Source: Caldithrix abyssi DSM 13497
Lineage (GTDB): Bacteria; Calditrichota; Calditrichia; Calditrichales; Calditrichaceae
Direction: 5' to 3'
NCBI RefSeq assembly: GCF_001886815.1
Contig: NZ_CP018099.1
Coordinates: forward strand, 1 to 64,000
DNA: 64,000 nucleotides
Shown: one piece after another, positions 20,939 to 30,517 of the stretch
How the letters are laid out: each line of letters begins with the position of its first letter
Position numbering within the stretch: the first letter of the stretch is position 1
Notes under the pieces: model-generated
Databases searched by the model: none
Seen by the model: only the letters and a program-made list of their open reading frames with translations
What the model was told of the DNA's origin: nothing
Made by a program: the position numbers and the translations under genes

Positions 20939-21440
20939 AAAAATAGCAATTTATCCGGGAACGTTTGATCCCATTACGCTGGGACATATCGATATTATCG
21001 AAAGAAGCGCCAGGCTTTTTGATGAAATCATTGTAACTCTGGCTATTAATCCGGCCAAGGAACCTTTGTTTGATGTGCATGAACGAATGGAAATGATTGA
21101 GGAGGCGATCAAGGATTTTCCCAATGTGCGCGTTGAAAAGTTTGACGGATTGATTGTAGATTTTGCCAGAAAAGCTAACGCCAGGGTAATCATCAGAGGG
21201 TTGAGAGCCATTACGGATTTTGAGTACGAATTTCAGATGGCTTTAATGAATCGCCAACTATCAGAAGATATTTCAACTGTGTTTTTGATGCCTCATGAAA
21301 AGTTTACTTATTTGAATTCAACCATTATTAAAAATGTAGCCAATTTTGGCGGGAATATTGAAAAATTTGTAACAAAATTTGTCGAACGGAAACTAATAGA
21401 GAAACTGTCGCAGAAAGGAAGCAAAAATGGACTTTATTGA
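20928..21440 (+). CDS. coaD: Phosphopantetheine adenylyltransferase
   Basis: Catalyses the penultimate step of coenzyme A synthesis, adenylating 4'-phosphopantetheine. The 170 residues contain the nucleotidyltransferase [16 protein letters not shown] (T/HxGH motif), the [15 protein letters not shown] substrate-binding segment and the ATP-site [11 protein letters not shown] variant of the SSS(L/F)(V/I)KE motif. It overlaps rsmD upstream and pta downstream (14 bases), so the three are coupled; a CoA-making enzyme next to a CoA-using enzyme is a sensible pairing. Confidence 0.96.
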   Translation: MSNKKIAIYPGTFDPITLGHIDIIERSARLFDEIIVTLAINPAKEPLFDVHERMEMIEEAIKDFPNVRVEKFDGLIVDFARKANARVIIRGLRAITDFEYEFQMALMNRQLSEDISTVFLMPHEKFTYLNSTIIKNVANFGGNIEKFVTKFVERKLIEKLSQKGSKNGLY

Positions 21441-22407
21441 AAAGATCAGAACCAATGCCAGCCAAAACTTAAAAAAAATAGTATTGCCCGAAGCCTTTGA
21501 CCCACGCGTATTAAAGGCCGCAAGATATTTAAAAGATAAAAAACTGGTTACGCCGGTTCTTTTAGGGAACCCGGAAGAGTTAAAGAAGATAGCTGCAGAA
21601 AATAACGTTGAGCTGAATGATCTGGAAATTGAAAACCCGCAGCAATCGGGAAAGCTGGACGAATTTGCCGAAACATTTTATGAGCTGCGTAAACACAAAG
21701 GCATTACGCGGGAACAGGCCAGAGAAACGGTTAAAAATGTTTTGTATTATGGAGCGCTGCTGGTGCGCAAGGGAGAAGTTAGCGGCGGCGTGGCCGGCTC
21801 GGTTGCCACCACAGGCGATGTGTTGCGCGCCGCCATCCAGGTAATCGGAATGAAACAGGGCATCAAAGCCGTTTCCAGTTCCTTTATCATGGTTTTAAAA
21901 GACGGCAGGGAACTTGGTTTTGGCGATTGCGCGGTGATCCCAAATCCTGACGTGGAGCAATTGGCCAGTATTGCGATTAGCAGCGCTACTACCTACAAAG
22001 GATTGGTGGGCGATGAACCGCGCGTGGCCATGCTCTCTTTTTCTACCAAAGGCAGCGCCGCTCACGAAGATGTGGAAAAAGTGGTGGCGGCAACCGCAAA
22101 GGTTAAAGAATGGGCGCCCGATTTAAAGGTTGACGGCGAGTTGCAGTTTGACGCCGCTCTGCTTCCGGAAATTGCCCAACGCAAAGCCCCGGGCAGCCCG
22201 GTGGCGGGTAAGGCTAACGTGTTTATTTTCCCGGACCTGGATGCGGGCAATATTGGCTACAAAATAGCCGAACGTCTTGGCGGCGCAGAAGCCGTTGGCC
22301 CGGTAATTCAGGGACTGGCCAAACCCTTTAATGATTTGTCGCGCGGCTGCAGCGTTGATGATATTATTAATGTGGCCTGTATCTGCAGCTTATTGGCTGA
22401 AAATTAG
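21427..22407 (+). CDS. pta: Phosphate acetyltransferase
   Basis: Interconverts acetyl-CoA and acetyl phosphate, the first step of acetate fermentation or the last of acetate activation. The 326-residue protein is the short, single-domain PTA form without the N-terminal DRTGG/AAA extension. Landmarks are [16 protein letters not shown] at the start, [18 protein letters not shown] in the middle, and the C-terminal [29 protein letters not shown]. It overlaps coaD by 14 bases. No acetate kinase gene is adjacent. Phosphate butyryltransferase is the main alternative but fits the motifs less well. Confidence 0.93.
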   Translation: MDFIEKIRTNASQNLKKIVLPEAFDPRVLKAARYLKDKKLVTPVLLGNPEELKKIAAENNVELNDLEIENPQQSGKLDEFAETFYELRKHKGITREQARETVKNVLYYGALLVRKGEVSGGVAGSVATTGDVLRAAIQVIGMKQGIKAVSSSFIMVLKDGRELGFGDCAVIPNPDVEQLASIAISSATTYKGLVGDEPRVAMLSFSTKGSAAHEDVEKVVAATAKVKEWAPDLKVDGELQFDAALLPEIAQRKAPGSPVAGKANVFIFPDLDAGNIGYKIAERLGGAEAVGPVIQGLAKPFNDLSRGCSVDDIINVACICSLLAEN

Positions 22408-22430
22408 GATTCGGAAGGAGGTGAAAGACG

Positions 22431-22664
22431 ATGCCGACCTATGAATATATTTGTACCAAATGCGGATATGAATTTGAAGAATTCCAGAGTATTTCTGCTG
22501 AACCGATCAGCATTTGTCCCAAATGCAACGGCCGTGTTGAAAGAAAAATAAGCGCCGGAGCCGGTCTGGTTTTTAAGGGCTCAGGATTTTACATAACCGA
22601 TTATAAAAATAAAGAAAATAAATCCGGTTCAAAAAAACCCTCAAATAAAAAATCAGATTCATAA
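22431..22664 (+). CDS. FmdB-type zinc ribbon protein
   Basis: A 77-residue putative regulatory protein of the FmdB/zinc-ribbon family. It opens with PTYEYICTKCGYEFE and holds two CxxC pairs (C8/C11 and ICPKC), enough to bind one zinc ion, followed by the conserved GSGFYITDYK ending and a Lys/Ser-rich tail. A perfect AGGAGG lies 7 bases before the ATG. Members are widespread and their biochemical role is poorly defined; no specific function is claimed here. Confidence 0.9.
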   Translation: MPTYEYICTKCGYEFEEFQSISAEPISICPKCNGRVERKISAGAGLVFKGSGFYITDYKNKENKSGSKKPSNKKSDS

Positions 22665-22703
22665 GCCGTTTATTTTTTAACCTTTTAAAGAAAGGGGATA
22701 GGT

Positions 22704-24011
22704 ATGTCAAAGCTAAAACAAAAGTTAGCGGAAAAAATTCCTTCATATCGTGAAAGAGTTACCAAACTCATGAAGGAATACGGGGATGTTGTTGTCGATC
22801 AGGTACACATTCGTCAGTTTTATGGAGGGATGCGCGGCTTAAAGTGTTTGACCACAGATATCTCTTATCTCGATCCGAATGAAGGAATTCGTTTTCGTGG
22901 TTACACGATTCCTGAAGTACTGGAAAAATTGCCCAAACCCAAAGGCGCCGAAATGCCTTATGTTGAAGGCCATTTTTTCCTTCTGTTAACTGGCGAAATT
23001 CCAACCCAGGAAGACATTCAGGATGTGGTGGATGAGTTTAAAGCCAGAAATCGCGTTCCCCATTATGTTTACGATCTTTTAAGGGAAATGCCGCGCGACA
23101 CGCATCCCATGACCATGTTTTCCGCCGCCATTTTGGCCATGCAGCGCGAGTCGGTATTTGTAAAACGCTACAACGAAGGCCTTTCTAAAATGGATTACTG
23201 GGATCCCTATTACGAAGATGCCCTCAACTTGCTGGCCAAATTGCCGGAAATCGCCGCCTACATTTATCGAATGAAGTACAAAGCAGATACGCCCATCGCC
23301 TCCAATCCGGAGCTGGATTTCGGCGCTAACTTTGCCCACATGATGGGCATCGACCACCCCTACGATGAAGTTGCCCGTCTGTACTTTATTTTGCACAGCG
23401 ATCACGAAAGCGGCAATGTCTCGGCGCACACCACCCATCTGGTGGCTTCGGCGCTGTCCGATCCTTATTATGCCCTGTCCGCAGGAATGAACGGCCTGGC
23501 CGGACCGTTGCATGGCCTGGCAAACCAGGAAGTATTGCGCTGGATTCAACACGTAATGGACAAAATGGGCGGCAAATTGCCGAGCAAAGAAGAATTGAAA
23601 AAATTCGTCTGGGATACGTTGAATTCCGGACAGGTTATTCCGGGTTACGGACACGCAGTTTTGCGTAAAACAGATCCGCGCTACACAGCGCAACGTGAAT
23701 TTGCCCTAAAACATCTGCCGGATGATGAAATCTTTCAGCTGGTAAGCATGCTTTACGAAGTGGTGCCGCCCATTCTGATGGAACATGGAAAAGCTAAAAA
23801 CCCGTGGCCCAATGTGGATGCGCATTCTGGCGTTATCCAATGGCATTACGGCGTTCGCGAATACGATTTTTACACGGTGATGTTTGGCGTGGGCCGGGCA
23901 ATTGGCGTGTTGAGCAATATCGTCTGGGATCGTGCAGTGGGTCAGGCTATTGAACGTCCCAAATCGCTAACAACTGACATGCTGGAAAAGGTTGCCGGTA
24001 TTAAAAAATAA
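22704..24011 (+). CDS. Citrate (Si)-synthase, eukaryotic-type
   Basis: Condenses acetyl-CoA and oxaloacetate to citrate at the entry of the TCA cycle. The 435 residues align with the mitochondrial-type family rather than with the common bacterial hexameric GltA: the protein opens KIPSYRERVTKLMKEYGD, and carries the long RGLKCLTTDISYLDP and FRGYTIPE segments. Catalytic residues are all visible: His in GPLHGLANQEVL, His in PGYGHAVLRKTDPRY and Asp in NVDAHSGV. It stands as its own unit with a GAAAGGGG ribosome site and ends in a strong terminator. Related enzymes in some anaerobes run in the cleavage direction; nothing in the sequence decides that here. Confidence 0.93.
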   Translation: MSKLKQKLAEKIPSYRERVTKLMKEYGDVVVDQVHIRQFYGGMRGLKCLTTDISYLDPNEGIRFRGYTIPEVLEKLPKPKGAEMPYVEGHFFLLLTGEIPTQEDIQDVVDEFKARNRVPHYVYDLLREMPRDTHPMTMFSAAILAMQRESVFVKRYNEGLSKMDYWDPYYEDALNLLAKLPEIAAYIYRMKYKADTPIASNPELDFGANFAHMMGIDHPYDEVARLYFILHSDHESGNVSAHTTHLVASALSDPYYALSAGMNGLAGPLHGLANQEVLRWIQHVMDKMGGKLPSKEELKKFVWDTLNSGQVIPGYGHAVLRKTDPRYTAQREFALKHLPDDEIFQLVSMLYEVVPPILMEHGKAKNPWPNVDAHSGVIQWHYGVREYDFYTVMFGVGRAIGVLSNIVWDRAVGQAIERPKSLTTDMLEKVAGIKK

Positions 24012-24037
24012 CCATCTCAATTTCTCCCTCCCACTCA

Positions 24038-24070
24038 AAATCCGGGTAGCCGTAAAGGCGGCCCGGATTT
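24038..24070 (+). terminator. Rho-independent terminator after citrate synthase
   Basis: AAATCCGGG (24038-24046) pairs with CCCGGATTT (24062-24070), with an inner GCC/GGC pair, and is followed by TTCTTTTT. It separates the citrate synthase gene from the alpha-glucan locus. Confidence 0.85.
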
Positions 24071-24135
24071 TTCTTTTTAATAAATAATTAACATTTTTTG
24101 CAAAATTTGTTAAAAAAAATTTTCATTTGAAAAAA

Positions 24136-24161
24136 TTAGTAACTATATTCTGTGTTACTAA
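24136..24161. promoter_or_regulatory. Perfect inverted repeat upstream of the glucan locus (candidate operator)
   Basis: TTAGTAAC (24136-24143) and GTTACTAA (24154-24161) are exact inverted copies separated by 10 bases (half-site centres 18 bp apart), in the short AT-rich leader 30 bases before the first GH13 start. The geometry suits a dimeric regulator such as the TrmB-family protein encoded at 43773-44606, but this link is inference. A weak mRNA stem-loop is the alternative. Confidence 0.4.
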
Positions 24162-24190
24162 GTTGAAGGTTGGCGATTTGGAATGGATGG

Positions 24191-26041
24191 ATGAAAGTAA
24201 GTCGTTATTTTAATGCAATTTTGTTGTCTTTTCTTTTTTTAATTTTCTTTAATGGATGCAATGTTAATTATTCGTCAATTGAAGATCCACAACCATCCTG
24301 GATCGCCGACGCTGTATTTTACCAGATTTTTCCCGAACGGTTTAGAAACGGGGATCCCTCTAACGATCCCGATAAAAAATCACTCGCTGGCAGCTTTCCT
24401 CATGACACCACTTCGGAATGGCATGTAAGCCCCTGGACGGCCGACTGGTACAGGTTGCAACCCTGGGAAGAAAAAAATGGCAAGGGGCTGGCCTACAACT
24501 TACAGCGCAGGCGATACGGCGGCGATATTCAGGGAATCATCGAAAAGCTCGACTATTTAAAGGATCTGGGCATTAATGCCATCTACCTGAATCCTGTTTT
24601 CGAGTCGCCTTCGTTGCATAAATATGACGCCGCCACGCACATTCACATAGACGACAACTTTGGCCCCAATCCACAATTCGATCGCAAAATAGTACAGACC
24701 GAAGACCCGCTAAATCCGCAAACATGGAAATGGACCTCTGCCGACAGCTTATTTCTAAAACTCATACAAGAAGCCCATCGCCGAAATATTAAAATCATCA
24801 TCGACGGCGTTTTTAATCATGTGGGCATGACGCACTGGGCCTTTGTGGACGTTCAAAAAAACGGGCCAAACTCAAAGTTTAAAGACTGGTTTACCATTTT
24901 GCAATGGGATGATCCCAAAACGCCGGAGAACGAATTCCGCTACAAAGGCTGGTTTGACGTTCCGGAGTTGCCGGAATTAAAAGAAGATGAACACGGACTG
25001 ATTAAACCGATCCGGGAACATATTTTTGCCGTGGTTCAGCGCTGGATGGATCCCAATAACGACGGCGATCCTTCTGATGGCATTGACGGCTGGCGGCTGG
25101 ATGTGGCCGAAATGGTGCATCACGATTTCTGGAAATTATTTCGGATGAAAGTTAAGTCTATTAATCCGGAAGCGTACATTACGGGAGAGGTGTTCTGGGA
25201 AGATTGGAAAAATAATAAGTTGATGAATCCGGGCCCGTGGTTGCAGGGCGATGAATTTGACGGCGTAATGAACTATGAATGGGCCGCCGCAGTAACCAGA
25301 TATTTTATTGACCAAAAGAAAAAGATTAGCGCTTCGGAATTTGTCCGCCAGCTAAAAAAATTAGACGACCGTTACGCCCCGCGTTTTCAATTTCAATTAA
25401 TGAATTTAATGGACAGTCACGACACCGATCGTCTGGCCTCAAACATTGTCAATCCTGATTTATTTTACGATAAAAAAGTTTCTCCCTATGATAATCCGGA
25501 TTATCAGATCAGAAAACCCAACGCACAGGAGCGAAAAATACAGCGGCTTATTGCTCTTTTTCAGTTTACCTACCCCGGGCCGCCCATGATTTACTACGGA
25601 ACAGAAAGCGGTATGTGGGGAGGAGACGATCCGGATTGCCGTAAACCCATGGTCTGGAGCGACATGATTTATGAGCCGGAAGCGGTTACGGTGGATCAGC
25701 AACCGCGAGCAGCCGATTCGGTTTATTTTGATTATGAACTGTTTCATTATTACCGCACTCTAATTCACATAAGAAAGAACGAAATTGCCCTTCGTAAAGG
25801 CGAAATGAATGTGCTCCATTTTGACAATGACAAAGACATCTTAGCTTTTACGAGAAAGTTGGGAGACGAGCTTATTTTAATTCTCATTAACAATAATGAA
25901 CAACCGCAAGTTATTGAGCTGGATGAAATAGCTGGCCAGGATTGGCAAAATTTATTGAACGGTGAAAAAATCAAAGTTCAGAAAAATCGCCTAAAAATCC
26001 AACTGCAGGCTAAAGAAGGCGCCATTTTGAAAAGAATTTGA
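24191..26041 (+). CDS. Lipid-anchored GH13 alpha-glucan hydrolase
   Basis: A 616-residue glycoside hydrolase family 13 enzyme, expected to cut starch- or maltodextrin-type alpha-1,4 linkages. Start ATG 24191 is preferred over an upstream TTG (24170) because it begins directly with the signal peptide, which ends in FFNGC, a loose lipobox. The catalytic barrel is complete: nucleophile D304 in GWRLDVA, acid/base E333 in TGEVFWE, and stabiliser D411 in DSHDTDR. The opening DAVFYQIFPERFRNGDPSND is typical of neopullulanase/cyclomaltodextrinase-like GH13 members. Its C-terminal beta domain spans about 520-616. It begins the locus and lies one base from the PpiC-type gene. Precise linkage specificity is not readable. 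Confidence 0.9.
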   Translation: MKVSRYFNAILLSFLFLIFFNGCNVNYSSIEDPQPSWIADAVFYQIFPERFRNGDPSNDPDKKSLAGSFPHDTTSEWHVSPWTADWYRLQPWEEKNGKGLAYNLQRRRYGGDIQGIIEKLDYLKDLGINAIYLNPVFESPSLHKYDAATHIHIDDNFGPNPQFDRKIVQTEDPLNPQTWKWTSADSLFLKLIQEAHRRNIKIIIDGVFNHVGMTHWAFVDVQKNGPNSKFKDWFTILQWDDPKTPENEFRYKGWFDVPELPELKEDEHGLIKPIREHIFAVVQRWMDPNNDGDPSDGIDGWRLDVAEMVHHDFWKLFRMKVKSINPEAYITGEVFWEDWKNNKLMNPGPWLQGDEFDGVMNYEWAAAVTRYFIDQKKKISASEFVRQLKKLDDRYAPRFQFQLMNLMDSHDTDRLASNIVNPDLFYDKKVSPYDNPDYQIRKPNAQERKIQRLIALFQFTYPGPPMIYYGTESGMWGGDDPDCRKPMVWSDMIYEPEAVTVDQQPRAADSVYFDYELFHYYRTLIHIRKNEIALRKGEMNVLHFDNDKDILAFTRKLGDELILILINNNEQPQVIELDEIAGQDWQNLLNGEKIKVQKNRLKIQLQAKEGAILKRI

Positions 26042-26042
26042 G

Positions 26043-27713
26043 ATGAAAGCACAACTTAAAATAACCATAATTGCGGCGGTAATTTTTTTGACAGGTTTTA
26101 CGGCCTGTAAAAAGGAATTGAAACTCGATGAGCATACGGTGGCCATTGTGGGAGAGTACGCCATTCCTTTTGAGCAGTATGAAAATCGCTATCAGGAATA
26201 TCTGGACGTAACCTACCAGAAGGATAATCTGTTTTTGCGCCTGGGCGTGCTGCGCAACATGATTAATGAAATTTTGCTAAAACATTATGACGATAATCGG
26301 GCCATATTGAACAGCGAAGAATATCAAAACGATCAGGAATGGGTGAAAAAAGAAATGCTGCTGGCCTATTTAAAAGAGGATGATATTTACTCTAAAATCC
26401 GGGTTACGGATCAGGAGGCCAGAGAAGCCTTTGTGCGTTTAAACGAAAAAATTGCCGCGCGCCACCTTTACGCCCCAACGGAAGAAGAGGCCAATCGTTT
26501 GTACGAACTGTTAATGAAGGGCGCATCGTTTGACTCGCTGGCCAGAGAGGTTTTCACGGATTCAACGTTAAGAAGCAACGGCGGTTACCTGGGGTATTTT
26601 ACCTGGGGCGACATGGATCCGGCCTTTGAAGACGCCGCCTATCAGATGAAGATCGGCGAAATTTCAAAGCCGGTTAAAACGGCTCAGGGCTACAGCATCA
26701 TTAAAATAGAAGATCGGAAACGCGTGCCTATTTTAACGGAAACGGAGTACGTAAAGAAAAAGGGCCAGATCATTCGCTTCATAAAAATTTCTAAAAGAAA
26801 ACCGGCAGAAAAAGAATATTTACAAAAGGTGGTTGATTTAAAGGCGTTCCAATTCGATGATCAGGCGGTAGAAGATCTTTTAACAGCGCTTAAAGGCAAA
26901 CAGGAATTTGCACAGGAAGCAAAACCGATCGATTTAAGCAAAACGGTTGTTCGTTATAAAACGGAAAAATGGAATGGTTCCGAATTACTAAAAGCGATCA
27001 AAAAAATCCCTTCTTACCATCGAGATAGAATCGATTCCAGCGAAAAACTCAAAGCGGCCATCAAGGGCTTAATTGTCAATCAAAAATTGCTAAAAATTGC
27101 CGAGCAAAAAGGTTATGCCCGTTTGCCGGAGGTAAAGCATGCGCTGGCCAATGCAGAAAATAATCTTTACCTGAAGTACAAACGTAAGTACATTCTGCAA
27201 AACGCTACAGTGCCGGATTCTATTCTGCGACAATACTATCGAAAAAATATCTGGAAGTTTAAAGAGCCGCGAAAAATTAATGTTCGGGAAATTCTGGTCG
27301 CCGATTTACAGACGGCATTGAAAATTAAAAAGCAGCTTTTAGACGGCGCCGACTTTGCCCAACTGGCCCGAAAATATTCTTTAAGAGGTTGGACGGCGCA
27401 AAATGGCGGCGAAACGGGCTACGCCGAACTGGATCGATTTGGAAAGTTAAAAGACAAATTCTGGAATACGCCTGTCGGAAAAATCATCGGCCCGCTTAAA
27501 ATAGAAAATGTGTACGGCCTGTTTCGCGTGGAAGGAAAGATAGATGCGCAACCGGTTAGCTTTGAGCAAATTAAAGACCAGGTGGAAGAAGAATACAAAG
27601 GCGAAAATCAAACAGAAATCATGCGCGCCTATCTGCAAAAATTGAGAAAAAAGGTTAAAATTGAACGCAATTTAGATTTAGTCAAATCTTTTGTGCTTGA
27701 TAATAAAGAATGA
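26043..27713 (+). CDS. SurA/PpiC-type peptidyl-prolyl isomerase lipoprotein
   Basis: A 556-residue exported foldase. A signal peptide ends in TGFTAC, a good lipobox. Two parvulin (PpiC) domains are visible: one at about residues 135-230 (ARHLYAPTEEEA, then GGYLGYFTWGDMDPAFEDAAY) and a second at about 410-515 (REILVADLQTALKIK, NGGETGYAELDRFG). Helical arms flank them, as in SurA and PrsA chaperones. It starts one base after the GH13 stop and its stop overlaps the ribosome site of the TonB receptor gene. That position suggests it helps fold the outer-membrane proteins encoded next to it. This is inference from placement. Confidence 0.88.
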   Translation: MKAQLKITIIAAVIFLTGFTACKKELKLDEHTVAIVGEYAIPFEQYENRYQEYLDVTYQKDNLFLRLGVLRNMINEILLKHYDDNRAILNSEEYQNDQEWVKKEMLLAYLKEDDIYSKIRVTDQEAREAFVRLNEKIAARHLYAPTEEEANRLYELLMKGASFDSLAREVFTDSTLRSNGGYLGYFTWGDMDPAFEDAAYQMKIGEISKPVKTAQGYSIIKIEDRKRVPILTETEYVKKKGQIIRFIKISKRKPAEKEYLQKVVDLKAFQFDDQAVEDLLTALKGKQEFAQEAKPIDLSKTVVRYKTEKWNGSELLKAIKKIPSYHRDRIDSSEKLKAAIKGLIVNQKLLKIAEQKGYARLPEVKHALANAENNLYLKYKRKYILQNATVPDSILRQYYRKNIWKFKEPRKINVREILVADLQTALKIKKQLLDGADFAQLARKYSLRGWTAQNGGETGYAELDRFGKLKDKFWNTPVGKIIGPLKIENVYGLFRVEGKIDAQPVSFEQIKDQVEEEYKGENQTEIMRAYLQKLRKKVKIERNLDLVKSFVLDNKE

Positions 27714-27721
27714 GGTGTTTT

Positions 27722-30502
27722 ATGAATAACAGAATGCTAACGATTCTAAGCGCAATATTTTTCATGGCCGCAAATATCTTTGCAGGCACGACCGGAAAAA
27801 TTGCCGGAAGGGTAGTCGACAAAAGTACGGGCGAACCCTTACCCGGCGCCAATGTGTATTTAGAAGGAACGTCTTTTGGATCAACCACCGATCTTGACGG
27901 TCATTACGTGATATTAAATGTACCGCCGGGTAATTACACTATTGTGGCGCAATACATTGGGTATCAGGAAATTAAAATGACCGGCATAAAAGTTTCCATC
28001 GACCTTACTACGAGAATTGATTTCGAACTGCCCGAAACTACGCTGGAAACGACCGAAGAAATAGTGGTGGTGGGCGAACGGAAGCTCATTCAAAAAGATA
28101 TCACCTCCAGTCAGGCCAGCGTTTCATCGGAGGAGATTGATGTTTTGCCGGTTACGGAGATGACCGATGTGCTGCAGTTGCAGGCAGGTATCACGCGTGA
28201 TGCGGGCGGCGGTTTTCACATTCGCGGCGGCCGTTCCAACGAAATCTCTTATTGGGTAAACGGCGTTTCGGTAACCGATGCCTTCGATAACAGCATGGGC
28301 ATAGAGGTGGATAATAATAGTATTCAGGAACTGCAGGTCATTAGCGGAACATTTAACGCCGAGTATGGCAACGCCATGTCCGGAATTATTAACCTGGTTA
28401 CTAAAGAAGGCGGCCGTAATTACGCTGGTAATATTAAAATTTACGCCGGCGACAATTTGAGCAATTTTACGGATTATTTTTATTACATCGACCATTTCGA
28501 TCCGCTGGCAGAATACAATCTTCAATCCAGTTTAAGCGGACCGATTCCTTACACCGGTAAAAAATTAACCTTTTTTGCCAACCTGCGTTACAATAAAAAT
28601 GACGGATACCTTTACGGACAGCGGCGCTACAATCCGGACGGCAGCTGGGCCAGCGCCGACACTCTTTTGCCGGTAAGCGCCAAAGACGATCCGGAAGCGC
28701 GCTATGTGGAAAAGAACGGTAAAATTTACAAGGTGGTGCCGCCCATGAGCGGCGAACCGGTGCCCATGAATTGGAGCAAAAAATACAACGCTCAGGCCAA
28801 AATCACTTACTATGCTCTGCCCACTTTAAAATTCAACGCCGAAATTCTGTATTCCAGCCGCAATTTCCAGGATTACGATCACAGCTACAAGTGGGAACCG
28901 GACGGAAACGTTAAAAAGTATTCCGACAGTTACAACACCTGGCTTTCCATGACGCACACCATCAATCCAAAAACATTTTACACCGTTTATGGCTCCTTTT
29001 TTCAAAATGAATTTCAGGAGTATTTGTACAAAAATCCTTACGATCCGCGCTATGTTTACAGCGACACACTGCAACCCATCGCCTACGCCTTTCGCACGGC
29101 CGGCACCAACAACCATCGCTTTGATCGCATGACCAGGACGTACGGTTTAAAAATGGATTTTACCAGTCAGGTGACCAATCGGCATTTGATTAAGTTCGGA
29201 TTGGAAGGTAAATGGCACGTTTTAAACTTTGACGATTACTGGCTGCAGGCGGCGCGCGATGCCAGCGGGCAGATCATTTCGCCTTACCAGCCCATGGTTC
29301 CTGCTGATACCAGTCATATTCGCACCAAGTACACGCGCAGGCCAAGAGAATTCGCAGCCTACATTCAGGATAAAATCGAATACGAAGACATGATCATCAA
29401 TGTAGGCCTGCGCTTCGATTACTTTAATTCCAAGGGCAAGGTACTGGTAGACCCCAAAGACCCCAATATTTACTTTCCGCTGCGAGAAGGTCTGGACAAA
29501 TTGCCTTTATCGGAACGGGAAAAATATTTTTACAAAGACGCAAAGCCTAAAATGCAAATTAGTCCGCGCCTGGGTATTGCCTACCCCATCAGCGCAGACG
29601 GCGTTATCCATTTTTCTTACGGGCATTTTTTGCAAATCCCATCCTTTGTCTATCTTTTTAACAACGGTTATTATCGCGTGGGCGAAACCGGTCAGTTTTA
29701 CGGGCCTTACGGCAATCCGGATCTGGACGCCCAGCGAACGGTGATGTACGAAATCGGTTTGCAGCAGGGACTGTTCGGAGATTTTAAGATCGATGTTACT
29801 GGTTTTTACCGCGACGTCCGTAACTGGATTTCGACCAGCCCGCTTTACATTACTTACAACCGTGTAACCTATTCGCTTTACATCAATAAAGATTATGCCA
29901 ACGTTAAAGGCATAACCTTAAATTTAAAAAAGCGTTACAGCAATCATTACTCCTTTGACATCAGCTACACTTTTCAGGTTGCGGAAGGAAGTAATTCCAC
30001 GCCGGAAGAAGAATTTAACGCCGCGCGTTCTAACCTGGAACCCACGCTTATTCTTCTGCCGCTGGACTGGGATCAACGCCATCTGATCAATGGTTCCTTT
30101 TATGTGGGCGGCGACACCTGGGGCGGCAGTTTAATTGCCCGCTTTGGAACAGGTCTGCCCTACACGCCGCAGATTACGCAGTACACATCCGATCGCGGCA
30201 TTCGTTGGGGGTTGCAAAAAAATAGCAGGCGGCGCCCCAATCAGTTTAGCCTGGACTTACGTTTGCACAAAAATCTGGTTATCAATGGATTTAAGTTCAC
30301 CACCTTTGTGAACATCACGAATTTGCTGGACAACAAAATTCCGATCAACGTCTTTGCCGACACCGGCAAGCCGGACTACACCACGGTAAACGTACCGGAC
30401 GATCCCGTTAAAAGACCGAATACCGTGGAAGAATATCGAAAATATCCGTGGCACTATGCCGAGCCGCGCAGAGTTCAATTTGGCATTGATTTCAATTTTT
30501 AA
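27722..30502 (+). CDS. TonB-dependent outer-membrane receptor with CarboxypepD_reg-like N-domain (SusC-like role)
   Basis: A 926-residue outer-membrane transporter. The start at 27722 follows GAGGTG by 6 bases and begins directly with the signal peptide (MNNRMLTILSAIFFMAANIFA); an upstream in-frame ATG at 27710 would place the ribosome site inside the gene. Residues about 25-110 form a carboxypeptidase-regulatory-like domain (GKIAGRVVDKSTGEPLPGAN), then comes the plug (GGGFHIRGGRSNEISYWVNG and AEYGNAMSGIINLVTKEGG) and a beta-barrel ending in an aromatic residue (QFGIDFNF). This architecture is that of SusC-type importers. With the neighbouring glucan enzymes, uptake of malto-oligosaccharides is the likely job. 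A typical SusC is somewhat longer. Confidence 0.88.
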   Translation: MNNRMLTILSAIFFMAANIFAGTTGKIAGRVVDKSTGEPLPGANVYLEGTSFGSTTDLDGHYVILNVPPGNYTIVAQYIGYQEIKMTGIKVSIDLTTRIDFELPETTLETTEEIVVVGERKLIQKDITSSQASVSSEEIDVLPVTEMTDVLQLQAGITRDAGGGFHIRGGRSNEISYWVNGVSVTDAFDNSMGIEVDNNSIQELQVISGTFNAEYGNAMSGIINLVTKEGGRNYAGNIKIYAGDNLSNFTDYFYYIDHFDPLAEYNLQSSLSGPIPYTGKKLTFFANLRYNKNDGYLYGQRRYNPDGSWASADTLLPVSAKDDPEARYVEKNGKIYKVVPPMSGEPVPMNWSKKYNAQAKITYYALPTLKFNAEILYSSRNFQDYDHSYKWEPDGNVKKYSDSYNTWLSMTHTINPKTFYTVYGSFFQNEFQEYLYKNPYDPRYVYSDTLQPIAYAFRTAGTNNHRFDRMTRTYGLKMDFTSQVTNRHLIKFGLEGKWHVLNFDDYWLQAARDASGQIISPYQPMVPADTSHIRTKYTRRPREFAAYIQDKIEYEDMIINVGLRFDYFNSKGKVLVDPKDPNIYFPLREGLDKLPLSEREKYFYKDAKPKMQISPRLGIAYPISADGVIHFSYGHFLQIPSFVYLFNNGYYRVGETGQFYGPYGNPDLDAQRTVMYEIGLQQGLFGDFKIDVTGFYRDVRNWISTSPLYITYNRVTYSLYINKDYANVKGITLNLKKRYSNHYSFDISYTFQVAEGSNSTPEEEFNAARSNLEPTLILLPLDWDQRHLINGSFYVGGDTWGGSLIARFGTGLPYTPQITQYTSDRGIRWGLQKNSRRRPNQFSLDLRLHKNLVINGFKFTTFVNITNLLDNKIPINVFADTGKPDYTTVNVPDDPVKRPNTVEEYRKYPWHYAEPRRVQFGIDFNF

Positions 30503-30517
30503 ATAGAGAGGTGATTC

